This document shows, one piece after another, positions 17,074 to 26,149 of a stretch of DNA of 64,000 nt. Under the pieces are notes generated by a model. It was not told the origin of the DNA. It did not search any database and saw only the letters and a program-made list of their open reading frames with translations. The stretch spans positions 249,470 through 313,469 of the forward strand of contig NZ_JAHCTA010000006.1 of the NCBI RefSeq assembly GCF_018474025.1, written 5' to 3'. The stretch's first letter is position 1. Each line of letters opens with the position of its first letter. This stretch comes from Alteromonas oceanisediminis (GTDB lineage: Bacteria > Pseudomonadota > Gammaproteobacteria > Enterobacterales > Alteromonadaceae). Both the position numbers and the translations under genes were made by a program.

Positions 17074-18514
17074 ACTGAATCACTTCGATTCGATTTCTAC
17101 CGCTATCTTTGGCGCGATACATAGCGCTATCTGCGGCTTCAAACCACGCATTAAAATCATTTCCTGTCACCATTTGCGCAATGCCAAAGCTACAGGTCAC
17201 TTGATCATCGATCCCCATCGGTGTGCCGCGCAACGCATTACGCATTCGCTCAGCGAGCACTTTCGCATCGGCGCAATCGCTGTTAGGGCAAAGTACCAAA
17301 AACTCTTCGCCGCCCCAGCGGGCAATAATATCAACCTCGCGTAAGCATTGCTGAACGCTGTGTGCGATTCGTTTTAGCACTTTATCCCCTACGGCATGCC
17401 CGTATTTGTCGTTAATGGCTTTAAAAAAATCAACGTCAATAATCATGATCGCCACGGGCTGTTGGAATCGCTCAAACGCATTCACCGCCTCTTCAGCGCG
17501 CTGGATCATGAAGTTACGGTTGTACAAGCCGGTAAGAGGATCATGCATCGATAAAAATTCGAGCTTGGCGTTTTTTTCCAGCAGTTCATTACGCAGCGAT
17601 TCCAAACGCTCGTTAGTCGCTATCAGGTCTTTATTGACGGTGTCAACTGACCGTGTACGCCATAGCAACATCATTAAAAAGACCAGTAGCACCACAATCG
17701 GCCAGATCATCATTTGATAATCTCGATGCTCAACGATGCGGATGTTGTTCCATTGTTTATAGATTTCTACATGACTTTGCTCAGGAATACGATCAATGGT
17801 TTGGTTAAATTGCTCAACCAGAGTGTCAGCGGAAAGGTTTTGCTCTGCTGCCTGACTTAGGCGCTTAGACACCCCGACCCTAAGGTGATCATGCGGTTGT
17901 GCTAATCCGACGACCTGTATGTTCTCGAAGCCTTTGTTTTTAACGTAAGTATTGACCGATAAAAGTGAGCCAACGGTTAAGTCGACGCGACCATCGGCTA
18001 ACGCTTGCAAGGCTTGATTCTCGGTAGCGTATTCGCGTAAGGCAATATGCGGGTAATAGCGTGAAATGTATTCACCGTGCCGATAACTCTTCACTACACC
18101 AATGACTTGGTCTTCTATACCTTCGTAACCTTGGATGTGGGGGGACCCTATCGTGGACACCAGCACATTCGGCGACGTAAAGTAGCTATCAGTAAACACT
18201 AAAAAATCTTCTCGTGACGGGCTGCGATTAAGTAAAGGAACAAAGTCACACTCGCCCAGTTTGGCCTTTTCCAGCGTTTGCGCCCATGATTCAGTCACAA
18301 TCAATTTGAATTGGTAGGGCATGGTGCGTTCAAACAGGCGAATATAATCGTGAGAGATACCGACGTGAACGTTATTGCGGATCGCCTCATAGGGCATCCA
18401 GTCTGGGTCAACACAGTAATGTAGCACAGGGCGCGGATGCTCAATCGGTGGTGTATCCTGTGCCACACTGGATGCACTCATCAGTATCATCAGGGCCAGA
18501 ACAATAAAACGCAT
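17063..18514 (-). CDS. Diguanylate cyclase with periplasmic substrate-binding-type sensor
   Basis: About 483 residues from the ATG at 18514. A signal peptide or anchor (MRFIVLALMILMSASSVAQ) leads into a family-3 solute-binding domain (LHYCVDPDWMPYEAI, HVGISHDYIRLFE, GVVKSYRHGEYISRYYP), then a transmembrane helix (MMIWPIVVLLVFLMMLLW), a short coiled coil, and a C-terminal GGDEF domain. The active site reads RWGGEEF and is preceded five residues earlier by an intact inhibitory site REVD, so the cyclase should be active and subject to product inhibition. The sensor probably binds an amino-acid-like ligand in the periplasm. The start overlaps the region of the kynU stop (TAATATG arrangement), indicating coupling to kynureninase. 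Confidence 0.9.
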   Translation of the reverse strand: MRFIVLALMILMSASSVAQDTPPIEHPRPVLHYCVDPDWMPYEAIRNNVHVGISHDYIRLFERTMPYQFKLIVTESWAQTLEKAKLGECDFVPLLNRSPSREDFLVFTDSYFTSPNVLVSTIGSPHIQGYEGIEDQVIGVVKSYRHGEYISRYYPHIALREYATENQALQALADGRVDLTVGSLLSVNTYVKNKGFENIQVVGLAQPHDHLRVGVSKRLSQAAEQNLSADTLVEQFNQTIDRIPEQSHVEIYKQWNNIRIVEHRDYQMMIWPIVVLLVFLMMLLWRTRSVDTVNKDLIATNERLESLRNELLEKNAKLEFLSMHDPLTGLYNRNFMIQRAEEAVNAFERFQQPVAIMIIDVDFFKAINDKYGHAVGDKVLKRIAHSVQQCLREVDIIARWGGEEFLVLCPNSDCADAKVLAERMRNALRGTPMGIDDQVTCSFGIAQMVTGNDFNAWFEAADSAMYRAKDSGRNRIEVIQYGV

Positions 18515-18515
18515 A

Positions 18516-19781
18516 TTAGGTGACACCTTGCTTAACGTTAAATTCAGCATTGAGGTACTGTTGTTGCGTGACAATGCGGTGCAGTTTTTTGACCGCTATG
18601 TACACGTCTTCATAGCGCAAGAACAACGGCGAAAAGCCAACGCGTAGAATATTTGGCGCTCTGAAATCAGCAATAACATTGTCGGCAATCCAGGCCTGAC
18701 AAATGGCGTAAGCATGCTCATGAGCCAGCGCGACATGTGCGCCGCGTTGCGCTCGCTGGCGGGGTGATATATTGGTGAATTGTGTGTGGAGCTGATGTGC
18801 CTCTAGTAATTCGACAAACCACTCGGTTAGCCCCATTGCCTTCTCGTACAACTGATTAACGCTCACCGAGTCAAACACCGACAATGATGCATCGAGTGCT
18901 GCCATTGATAATATTCCTGGTGTGCCAGCAAGGCTTTGCTTTATGCCCGATTGCGGTTGATAGGTAGCGTCAAAATCAAACGGCTTTGCATGCCCCATCC
19001 AACCTTGCAACGGCTGCCTGAATTGAGCCTGATGACGAGCGGCCACATACATAAATGCCGGTGCTCCGGGGCCACCGTTAAGATATTTATAACCACATCC
19101 AACCGCAAAATCAACGTGCCACTCATCCAAAGAAAGCGGCATCACACCTGCACTGTGCGCCAAATCCCAAATGACCAATATATTGTGTTGATGCGCCAAT
19201 GCGGTAATCTTTTGTATGTCGAATCGATAGCCTGTGCGAAAGTTAACCTCCGTCAATAGCAAAACGGCGACATCGTCAGATAATGCCTGCTCAATATCTG
19301 TTTCGGCAACGCAGTCAACTTTCACATCGTGTTCAGACAACAAGTCAGCAAGTCCTTGCGCGATGTATCCATCTGTTGGGAAATTATCTACCGTGGTCAC
19401 AATGCGCCGGCGCACAGGCGTTAGCGCTAAGCACTGCCGGAGCGCACCTGCAAGCAATTTAAAAAGATTAACCGAAATGGAATCACAGCAAATCACCTGA
19501 TGCGGTGCAGCACCGATAAGTGGTGCAATTTTTTCCGCAACAGACACGGGTAGATCAATCCAATTTGCCGTATTCCAACTGCGAATTAAATCGTGGCCCC
19601 ACTCTTTACTGACAACCTGCTCAATGCGTTGTTTTGCGGCCAGTGTCAGCGGCCCTAAGCTATTCCCATCGAGGTACACAAGGTCTGCCGGTAAATCAAA
19701 TGCCTGTCGTTTTTCGAACAGGATATCGCTGCGATCACGCCGCTTGGATTCAGTCAATAGATGCTGCAAAGGCTCAGTCAT
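18516..19781 (-). CDS. kynU: Kynureninase
   Basis: Kynureninase cleaves kynurenine to anthranilate and alanine using PLP. The 421-residue product shows YLDGNSLGPL near the N-terminus, RSWNTANWIDLP, DSISVNLFKLL, VTTVDNFPTDGYIAQGL, LLLTEVNFRTGYRFD, IWDLAHSAGVMPL (Asp that holds the PLP ring nitrogen), and GYKYLNGGPGAPAF with the Schiff-base Lys232. Length and motifs match bacterial KynU. The start overlaps the upstream hydrolase by 8 bp, and the diguanylate cyclase begins 1 bp after its stop. No tryptophan dioxygenase lies in the window, so only the later steps of the pathway are seen here. Confidence 0.95.
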   Translation of the reverse strand: MTEPLQHLLTESKRRDRSDILFEKRQAFDLPADLVYLDGNSLGPLTLAAKQRIEQVVSKEWGHDLIRSWNTANWIDLPVSVAEKIAPLIGAAPHQVICCDSISVNLFKLLAGALRQCLALTPVRRRIVTTVDNFPTDGYIAQGLADLLSEHDVKVDCVAETDIEQALSDDVAVLLLTEVNFRTGYRFDIQKITALAHQHNILVIWDLAHSAGVMPLSLDEWHVDFAVGCGYKYLNGGPGAPAFMYVAARHQAQFRQPLQGWMGHAKPFDFDATYQPQSGIKQSLAGTPGILSMAALDASLSVFDSVSVNQLYEKAMGLTEWFVELLEAHQLHTQFTNISPRQRAQRGAHVALAHEHAYAICQAWIADNVIADFRAPNILRVGFSPLFLRYEDVYIAVKKLHRIVTQQQYLNAEFNVKQGVT

Positions 19782-20649
19782 ATAACTGCGCCAAGGTATT
19801 CAGCAAATGTTGATACGCTTGGGTTTGGGGGTGGATCCAGTCAAAGTGACCGATATCATCACCACTGAATCGACGCGCCTGACGGTGGGTATTTTGGGTA
19901 ATTGGAACGATGCTATCGGCTTTACCGCCCAGCAAATAAAGGGGAGCCACAATTCGCTTGTCGGTCACATTAGCCAGCCGATACGCGTCGGGTTTTTCGT
20001 CAACGGTGCCTCCCATAAACTCAACAGTAGCTTGTTGACAACTGTTGTCACCACGCGAATACGCCGTCACATCGGTAATCGCCGCCATGCCAATGACGGC
20101 AGCGAGTTGCAGGGATGCATCGGTCGCTGCCAATAAGGCGAGATGCCCACCGGCAGAATGACCAACGCTTGTCAGCGCCATTTTGGGATAGGTCTCACGC
20201 ACCAGTTTCATTGCGTTGCGGACGTCATCTAAGCTACCGGGCCAACCACCGCCTGGTTGCCCTGTACGCCGATATTCAATAGCAAACACATTAAAGCCCT
20301 GTTGACTCAATGCGCTGGCGAGCGGCTTGACGTGGTCAACACTATACTGAGCTAACCAACAACCGCCATGCACCAGCAAAATACCAGGCATATAAGCATG
20401 CACATCGTCACGACCGCTTGCGGCCCAGATATCGATACGCTGTTCAGCACTTTCTCCATAATGCAGTGTCGTCGTTTTAGGTGATGACGTTAAGGCCAGC
20501 ACCGCAGAAAAACTGACGTTGTTATCAACCACTGTCTCTGTCGAGGAGGACCCCGTTTCCTGCGCAACCACGGCGACCGTCAGAGTCATCCCGATGAGGG
20601 CAGAACACAATTGACTCAACCTGGTATTTTTCTTGTTATGAATCGTCAC
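19774..20649 (-). CDS. Alpha/beta hydrolase, putative kynurenine formamidase, with apparent signal peptide
   Basis: 291 residues from a GTG at 20649. The fold and triad are clear: LLVHGGCW (oxyanion HGG of the hormone-sensitive-lipase/BD-FAE group), TSVGHSAGGHLA (nucleophile Ser), GGKADSIVP (Asp), and GHFDWIHP (His). Sequences of this type beside kynU are usually arylformamidases that convert N-formylkynurenine to kynurenine, and the 8 bp overlap with kynU supports that role by context. The N-terminus (NKKNTRLSQLCSALIGMTLTVAVVAQE) looks like a Sec signal peptide, which would put the enzyme in the periplasm, away from KynU. The alternative is an exported esterase unrelated to kynurenine. Confidence 0.75.
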   Translation of the reverse strand: MTIHNKKNTRLSQLCSALIGMTLTVAVVAQETGSSSTETVVDNNVSFSAVLALTSSPKTTTLHYGESAEQRIDIWAASGRDDVHAYMPGILLVHGGCWLAQYSVDHVKPLASALSQQGFNVFAIEYRRTGQPGGGWPGSLDDVRNAMKLVRETYPKMALTSVGHSAGGHLALLAATDASLQLAAVIGMAAITDVTAYSRGDNSCQQATVEFMGGTVDEKPDAYRLANVTDKRIVAPLYLLGGKADSIVPITQNTHRQARRFSGDDIGHFDWIHPQTQAYQHLLNTLAQLYD

Positions 20650-20663
20650 TATTTTTTCTCAAT

Positions 20664-20686
20664 AAAAAAAGGCACGCACTGTGCCT
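20664..20686 (-). terminator. Rho-independent terminator after the thiolase gene
   Basis: On the minus strand the stem AGGCAC/GTGCCT (20681-20686 with 20670-20675), loop AGTGC, is followed directly by a run of T residues (complement of a20664-a20669). It lies 35 bp past the thiolase stop and just before the formamidase-like gene, separating the two transcription units. An A-run on the other side makes it possibly bidirectional, though no plus-strand gene ends here. Confidence 0.85.
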
Positions 20687-20720
20687 CTTTTTACCCTGTC
20701 GCACTCGGATAATCAATACG

Positions 20721-21899
20721 TTAGGCGCACAGTTCAACCGCAATCGCTGTCGCTTCACCGCCACCGATACACAATGCGGCGATCCCTTTGCGCTTACCTT
20801 GCTGCTTTAAGGCATGCAATAGTGTGACCAAAATACGTGCACCAGACGCCCCGATAGGATGCCCAAGCGCGCATGCACCGCCTTTAATATTGACCTTGTT
20901 AGCATCCAGTCCAAGTTGGTTGATGCCTAACATGGTTACCATGGCGAATGCTTCATTGATTTCAAATAAATCCACGTCATCTTTTGACCAGCTGGCCTTA
21001 GTCAATACTTTTTCTATCGCACCCACCGGTGCAACCGTGAAGTCTTCCGGTTTGATGGCGTTGGTGGCATGCGCTACCACCGTTGCCAGTGGTGTTAACC
21101 CCAATTCGCGTGCTTTATCTTCTGACATCAGCAACAACGCTGCCGCGCCGTCTGAAATCGAACTGGAATTAGCCGCTGTGACTGTGCCATCTTTAGCAAA
21201 AGCAGGACGTAGTGAAGGAATTTTTTCCGGACGCGCAGAGCCTGGGCCTTCGTCAGTATCAACGGTCACATCGCCTTTTCGGGTACTGACAGTAACAGCA
21301 ACAATTTCATCGCTAAACGTACCGTCTTCGATTGCCTTGGCAGCTTTAGACAACGAACTGAGCGCAAATTCATCCATTTGTTCACGGGTGATCCCTTCAC
21401 TATCAGCGGTTGATTGAGCAAAACATCCCATTGCTTTACCGTCATAGGCATTTTCCAGCCCATCCAACATCATATGGTCAAGCACTGTGCCATGCCCCAT
21501 GCGCATACCACCGCGCGCTTTTGGTAACAGATAAGGGGCATTACTCATGCTTTCCATACCCCCAGCAACCACTATATTTGCGCTGCCTGCACGGATAAAA
21601 TCGGTTGCCATCATCACCGCTTTCATGCCTGAGCCACACACTTTATTGATGGTTGTTGCCGCAGTAGATAGCGCCAATCCAGCACCTAAGGTCGCTTGAC
21701 GCGCTGGCGCTTGCCCTTGTCCCGCCGGTAACACACATCCCATGATCACTTCGTCGACACTATCTGATTTGATATCTGCAACGACCGCCTTGATCGCTGT
21801 TGCGCCTAGCTCTGTCGCTGGCACCGCTGAAAGTGCGCCCATAAATCCACCCATCGCGGTACGCTTGGCTGACACGATAACAACGTTTTGTTGACTCAT
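20721..21899 (-). CDS. Acetyl-CoA C-acetyltransferase (thiolase)
   Basis: 392 residues. Thiolases cleave acetoacetyl-CoA or condense acetyl-CoA. Visible: VVIVSAKRTAMGGFMGAL, the nucleophilic Cys in NKVCGSGMKAVMMA, GGMESMSNAPYLL, NEAFAMV, GGACALGHPIGASGARI with the catalytic His, and LCIGGGEATAIAVE with the second Cys region reading CIGGG. The start is fixed by AAGGGTG about 7 nt before the ATG at 21899. It is divergent from liuR across a palindromic operator, so it likely belongs to the leucine regulon, where it would turn the acetoacetate product (once activated) into acetyl-CoA. It could equally serve isoleucine or fatty-acid breakdown. Confidence 0.92.
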   Translation of the reverse strand: MSQQNVVIVSAKRTAMGGFMGALSAVPATELGATAIKAVVADIKSDSVDEVIMGCVLPAGQGQAPARQATLGAGLALSTAATTINKVCGSGMKAVMMATDFIRAGSANIVVAGGMESMSNAPYLLPKARGGMRMGHGTVLDHMMLDGLENAYDGKAMGCFAQSTADSEGITREQMDEFALSSLSKAAKAIEDGTFSDEIVAVTVSTRKGDVTVDTDEGPGSARPEKIPSLRPAFAKDGTVTAANSSSISDGAAALLLMSEDKARELGLTPLATVVAHATNAIKPEDFTVAPVGAIEKVLTKASWSKDDVDLFEINEAFAMVTMLGINQLGLDANKVNIKGGACALGHPIGASGARILVTLLHALKQQGKRKGIAALCIGGGEATAIAVELCA

Positions 21900-22044
21900 A
21901 AATTTCACCCTTACTTGTTTGCTATTTGATTGACAGTAGCACTCGTACACCATATTTGACACACCACTTTGGTGTTATCCAGCTTTCGCACCAGACAAAA
22001 TATTGACGAAATTAGTCAGCTACTTTACCTTTACGTTAATAGAG

Positions 22045-22062
22045 GTTTACGTAAACGTAAAC
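22045..22062. promoter_or_regulatory. Palindromic operator, probable LiuR site
   Basis: GTTTACGT-AA-ACGTAAAC: two perfect 8-bp arms around a 2-bp centre, midway between the divergent thiolase and liuR genes. MerR-family LiuR proteins bind palindromes of this general form, from memory of comparative-genomics work on branched-chain amino acid regulons. A possible second half-site (TTTACGTTAA, about 22030-22039) lies just upstream. The position would let LiuR control both directions. Confidence 0.75.
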
Positions 22063-22076
22063 TTAGCGCTAAATGA

Positions 22077-22113
22077 AGCGATCGACAAGCGTAAAAACGC
22101 TTTTTTAATCGCT
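22077..22113 (+). promoter_or_regulatory. Nested hairpin with T-run in the liuR leader
   Basis: An inner hairpin AAGCG-TAAAAA-CGCTT runs into a stretch of six T (22101-22106), and an outer pairing AGCGAT (22077-22082) with ATCGCT (22108-22113) encloses it. The inner stem has only 5 bp, so as a terminator it would be weak. It may be an attenuator or only a stabilising leader structure. It ends about 30 nt before the liuR ATG. Confidence 0.4.
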
Positions 22114-22143
22114 ACGTTTTAACTCGAAAGGAAAGCCACCGCG

Positions 22144-22539
22144 ATGTCAGAACAGACCTATTCGATTGGAGAGCTTGCCCGCCTGTTCGACGTGACACCA
22201 CGATCGATCCGTTTTTACGAAGAACAAGCCTTGCTCGAGCCTGAGCGTGTAGGTCAGACGCGCATCTATCACACCAAAGACAAAGTACGACTGAAGCTCA
22301 TTTTGCGCGGTAAGCGACTCGGCTTTTCGCTTGCCGAAGTCAAAAACCTGTTTGAGCTATATGACTCCAACCCAAATTCAGCGGCTCAGCTTAAAGCGAT
22401 GCTCTCAATGACTGAGCTGAAACGCGCTATGCTTAGGCAACAACTTGACGACATCCAGATGTTGATGAATGAGCTAGACGACGTCGAAAGCCGCTGCCAA
22501 GAAGAATTACTTGAATTAGAACGAGGAAAAATCGCATGA
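22144..22539 (+). CDS. liuR: MerR-family regulator of leucine/isovalerate degradation
   Basis: 131 residues. The N-terminal MerR helix-turn-helix reads [21 protein letters not shown], followed by the wing ([27 protein letters not shown]) and a C-terminal dimerisation coiled coil. No metal-binding cysteine pattern is seen; only one Cys occurs (Cys117), as expected for LiuR rather than a metal sensor. It heads the liu operon and overlaps liuA by 4 bp (ATGA). AAAGGAAAG upstream is a good ribosome-binding site. LiuR is thought to respond to branched-chain acyl-CoA intermediates; that is family knowledge. Confidence 0.92.
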   Translation: MSEQTYSIGELARLFDVTPRSIRFYEEQALLEPERVGQTRIYHTKDKVRLKLILRGKRLGFSLAEVKNLFELYDSNPNSAAQLKAMLSMTELKRAMLRQQLDDIQMLMNELDDVESRCQEELLELERGKIA

Positions 22540-23705
22540 ATACGCCCTACCCAACGCTTAATTTTGGTCTCGGTGAAGACATTGACATGTTGCGTGAACA
22601 TGTTTATCAGTTCGCTCAAGGTGAGATCGCGCCGCTAGCGGAAAAAGCCGATGAAGCGAATAGTTTCCCGAACGAACTCTGGCCGAAGCTGGGTGAAATG
22701 GGTTTACTGGGAGTCACCGTTTCAGAGCAATACGGCGGTTCTGACATGGGCTATCTTGCACACACCATTGCCATGGAAGAAGTGAGCCGTGCCTCTGCCG
22801 GTATTGGGCTAAGCTATGGTGCCCATTCCAATCTGTGTGTTAACCAAATCTATAAAAACGGGAACGATGCGCAGCGAGAAAAATACCTGCCTAAACTCGT
22901 TTCAGGTGAACATATTGGCGCACTCGCCATGAGTGAACCCAACGCCGGCTCTGATGTTGTCAGCATGAAGCTGCGCGCTGATAAAAAAGGCGACCGGTAC
23001 ATCCTGAATGGAAATAAAATGTGGATCACCAATGGCCCTGATGCACACATCTTTGTTATTTACGCGAAAACAGACGTGAATGGCGGTGCCAAAGGAATTA
23101 CTGCGTTCATCGTCGAGCGCGGCACCAAGGGCTTTAGCCAAGCACAAAAGCTGGATAAGCTAGGCATGCGTTCTTCAAATACCTGTGAGCTTGTGTTTGA
23201 AGACTGTGAAGTGCCAGAGGAGAATATTCTCGGTGTCGAAGGCGGTGGCGTGCGGGTCTTGATGAGTGGGTTAGACTACGAACGTCTCGTGTTATCTGGC
23301 GGGCCGTTAGGCATTATGCAGGCGTGTATGGATGTGGTCGTGCCCTACATACATGACCGAACCCAATTCGGCCAATCAATCGGTCAATTTCAGCTCGTGC
23401 AGGGCAAAATTGCCGATATGTATACGCAAATGAACGCAGCTCGGGCCTACGTGTATACGGTCGCTAAGTCCTGCGATCGCGGCGAAACCACGCGTAAAGA
23501 CGCCGCTGGTGCTATCCTTTACTCAGCAGAATTGGCAACCAAAATGGCGTTGGATGCGATCCAATTGCTTGGCGGAAATGGCTACATTAACGAGTATCCA
23601 ACCGGGCGTTTATTGCGCGACGCGAAATTGTATGAAATTGGTGCAGGCACCTCAGAAATTCGTCGCATGTTAATTGGTCGCGAATTGTTCAACGAGTCCG
23701 CTTAA
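22536..23705 (+). CDS. liuA: Isovaleryl-CoA dehydrogenase
   Basis: The FAD enzyme that oxidises isovaleryl-CoA to 3-methylcrotonyl-CoA in leucine breakdown. 389 residues of acyl-CoA dehydrogenase fold, with [17 protein letters not shown] and [11 protein letters not shown] (FAD/substrate signature), [18 protein letters not shown], and [12 protein letters not shown], whose Glu249 is the position used as catalytic base in isovaleryl-CoA dehydrogenases but not in most other family members. The C-terminus has [23 protein letters not shown]. Operon position between liuR and liuB confirms the call. Confidence 0.96.
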   Translation: MNTPYPTLNFGLGEDIDMLREHVYQFAQGEIAPLAEKADEANSFPNELWPKLGEMGLLGVTVSEQYGGSDMGYLAHTIAMEEVSRASAGIGLSYGAHSNLCVNQIYKNGNDAQREKYLPKLVSGEHIGALAMSEPNAGSDVVSMKLRADKKGDRYILNGNKMWITNGPDAHIFVIYAKTDVNGGAKGITAFIVERGTKGFSQAQKLDKLGMRSSNTCELVFEDCEVPEENILGVEGGGVRVLMSGLDYERLVLSGGPLGIMQACMDVVVPYIHDRTQFGQSIGQFQLVQGKIADMYTQMNAARAYVYTVAKSCDRGETTRKDAAGAILYSAELATKMALDAIQLLGGNGYINEYPTGRLLRDAKLYEIGAGTSEIRRMLIGRELFNESA

Positions 23706-23725
23706 TCGCTTTGGGGAGAACGTAG

Positions 23726-25333
23726 GTGCCAAGAATAATCAGTCAAATTAATACCAACAGCCAGGCATTCTCTGACAACGTCAGTCATATGCAATCACAG
23801 GTCGATGATCTGCGTGAAAAAGTGGCGCAGATCAAACTAGGCGGTGGTGAAAAAGCTAACCAGCGTCACATTGACCGCGGAAAGCTTCTACCCCGCGAAC
23901 GGATCAATGTTTTATTGGATCCCGGCTCGCCTTTTCTTGAGATAGGCCAGCTCGCAGCGTGGGAGGTGTATGACGATTATGTACCTTGTGCCGGCGTGAT
24001 TGCTGGCATAGGCGTGGTCAACGGCGTTGAATGCATGATTGTTGCAAACGATGCGACCGTCAAAGGTGGGACCTACTACCCGTTGACTGTCAAGAAACAC
24101 CTACGTGCTCAAACTATCGCTGAACAAAACCATCTGCCTTGCATCTATTTGGTGGATTCAGGCGGTGCTAACCTGCCTCAACAGGATGAGGTGTTTCCTG
24201 ATCGAGAGCATTTCGGCCGGATTTTTTATAATCAGGCGAATCTATCAGCGCAAAACATCCCCCAAATTGCGGTCGTCATGGGCTCCTGCACGGCTGGCGG
24301 TGCCTATGTTCCTGCCATGGCTGATGAGTCAATCATTGTTAAACAGCAAGGTACTATCTTCTTAGGCGGCCCGCCGTTGGTCAAAGCGGCAACCGGTGAA
24401 GTGGTCACCGCTGAAGAGCTTGGTGGTGGCGACGTGCATTGCCGCACTTCAGGTGTGGTTGACCATCTTGCTAACAATGATCATCATGCACTGTCGATTG
24501 CACGCAATGCCGTCGCCCGATTGAATCGCAAGAAATCCTATACAATGGATATCGCACCGGTGATTGAGCCACATTATGCACCCGAAGAGATATACGGTGT
24601 GGTGCCCAAGGACACACGCCAGCCTTACGATGTGCGCGAAGTCATCGCGCGCATTGTTGATGGTTCAGAGTTCGACGAATTTAAAGCACTGTATGGCAAT
24701 ACGCTCGTGTGCGGTTTCGCGCGGATTTACGGCTTTCCGGTAGGCATTGTCGCCAATAACGGCATATTGTTTTCAGAATCTGCACAAAAAGGCGCACATT
24801 TTATCGAGCTCTGTGCACAGCGAAAAATCCCTTTAGTGTTTTTACAGAATATCACCGGGTTCATGGTCGGCAAACAATACGAGGCAGGCGGCATTGCTAA
24901 GCATGGTGCCAAAATGGTGACCGCCGTTGCGTGTGCAAAAGTCCCTAAACTAACGGTCTTAATTGGTGGTAGTTTTGGCGCCGGTAATTATGGCATGTGC
25001 GGTCGCGCGTATGACCCGCGCTTTCTGTTTATGTGGCCAAATGCGCGCATATCCGTGATGGGTGGTGAACAAGCCGCCGGTGTATTAGCGCAGGTCAAGC
25101 GTGATCAAAAAGAGCGAGCTGGTGACAGTTGGAGCGATTCGGAAGAAACCGCATTCAAGCAACCCATTATCGACACCTATGAAAAGCAAGGTCACCCTTA
25201 CTACGCGTCTGCACGACTTTGGGATGATGGCGTCATTGACCCTGCAGATACGCGCAGAGTGTTAGGCCTTTCACTCTCTGCGGCACTAAATAAACCGATT
25301 GAGGACACTCAATTTGGCATTTTCAGAATGTAG
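23726..25333 (+). CDS. liuB: Methylcrotonyl-CoA carboxylase, carboxyltransferase (beta) subunit
   Basis: 535 residues. It transfers the carboxyl group from biotin to 3-methylcrotonyl-CoA, giving 3-methylglutaconyl-CoA. It shows the two crotonase-like carboxyltransferase halves: [56 protein letters not shown] and [16 protein letters not shown] in the N-terminal half, and [31 protein letters not shown] and [11 protein letters not shown] in the C-terminal half. The start is GTG at 23726 with GGGGAGAA about 8 nt upstream. It sits in the liu operon beside the biotin subunit LiuD. Confidence 0.96.
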   Translation: MPRIISQINTNSQAFSDNVSHMQSQVDDLREKVAQIKLGGGEKANQRHIDRGKLLPRERINVLLDPGSPFLEIGQLAAWEVYDDYVPCAGVIAGIGVVNGVECMIVANDATVKGGTYYPLTVKKHLRAQTIAEQNHLPCIYLVDSGGANLPQQDEVFPDREHFGRIFYNQANLSAQNIPQIAVVMGSCTAGGAYVPAMADESIIVKQQGTIFLGGPPLVKAATGEVVTAEELGGGDVHCRTSGVVDHLANNDHHALSIARNAVARLNRKKSYTMDIAPVIEPHYAPEEIYGVVPKDTRQPYDVREVIARIVDGSEFDEFKALYGNTLVCGFARIYGFPVGIVANNGILFSESAQKGAHFIELCAQRKIPLVFLQNITGFMVGKQYEAGGIAKHGAKMVTAVACAKVPKLTVLIGGSFGAGNYGMCGRAYDPRFLFMWPNARISVMGGEQAAGVLAQVKRDQKERAGDSWSDSEETAFKQPIIDTYEKQGHPYYASARLWDDGVIDPADTRRVLGLSLSAALNKPIEDTQFGIFRM

Positions 25334-25351
25334 TCAGGGAGTGGATTGATT

Positions 25352-26149
25352 ATGCAACTACACAACATTGGAATAGAAACCGACGCTCGTGGCGTCATGA
25401 CGATCACGCTGGATCGCGCAGAAAAACACAATGCATTTAACAGCGAAATGATTGCAGAGTTAACCTACGCGTTTCAACAAGCAAATTTAAACCCTACTGT
25501 ACGCGCCGTTGTTTTAGCCTCTACTGGAAAAAGTTTTTGTGCGGGTGCCGACATTCACTGGATGCGTGAAATGGCATCCTTCAGCTACGAGCAAAACCAA
25601 CAAGATGCGCAACAACTCGCCACCATGTTCAAAGCGTTATACGACATTAACGTGCTGACCATCGCACGCGTGCAAGGTGCAGCATTTGGTGGTGCAATTG
25701 GCTTGATCGCATGCTGCGATATCGCAGTGGCTAATAAAATGAGCAAATTTTGTTTAAGCGAAGTCAAAATTGGTTTAGTGCCTGCAACCATTTCTCCTTA
25801 TGTCATTGCTGCCATGGGCGCTCGTGTTGCTAAACGTTACTTTATGACGGCAGAGGCCTTTTCATCACGCCGTGCGCGACGCTTGGGACTGATCAGCGAA
25901 GCGGTCAGCGAAGATAGCCTCGATAGCACCATTGACGACATCCTTGTTCACGTTCTAAAAAATGGCCCTCAAGCGGTACGCCTATCCAAACAGTTAGTTG
26001 AACACATTCACGATAAGCCGATTGACGACGCATTGCTTAAACACACAAGCGATATTATTGCGCAAGTGCGTGTCTCGGCAGAAGGGCAAGAAGGTTTAGG
26101 TGCATTTTTAGATAAACGTAGCCCAGACTGGACAGGAGTTTCCTCATGA
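25352..26149 (+). CDS. liuC: Methylglutaconyl-CoA hydratase
   Basis: About 265 residues of enoyl-CoA hydratase (crotonase) fold that hydrates 3-methylglutaconyl-CoA to HMG-CoA. Motifs: ITLDRAEKHNAFN, KSFCAGADIHWMREM (oxyanion-hole region), VQGAAFGGAIGLIACCDIAVA, and FCLSEVKIGLVPATISPYVIAAMG with the active-site Glu. AGGGAG lies 10 nt from the ATG at 25352, which I prefer to the in-frame TTG at 25346. It overlaps liuD by 4 bp. Confidence 0.94.
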   Translation: MQLHNIGIETDARGVMTITLDRAEKHNAFNSEMIAELTYAFQQANLNPTVRAVVLASTGKSFCAGADIHWMREMASFSYEQNQQDAQQLATMFKALYDINVLTIARVQGAAFGGAIGLIACCDIAVANKMSKFCLSEVKIGLVPATISPYVIAAMGARVAKRYFMTAEAFSSRRARRLGLISEAVSEDSLDSTIDDILVHVLKNGPQAVRLSKQLVEHIHDKPIDDALLKHTSDIIAQVRVSAEGQEGLGAFLDKRSPDWTGVSS

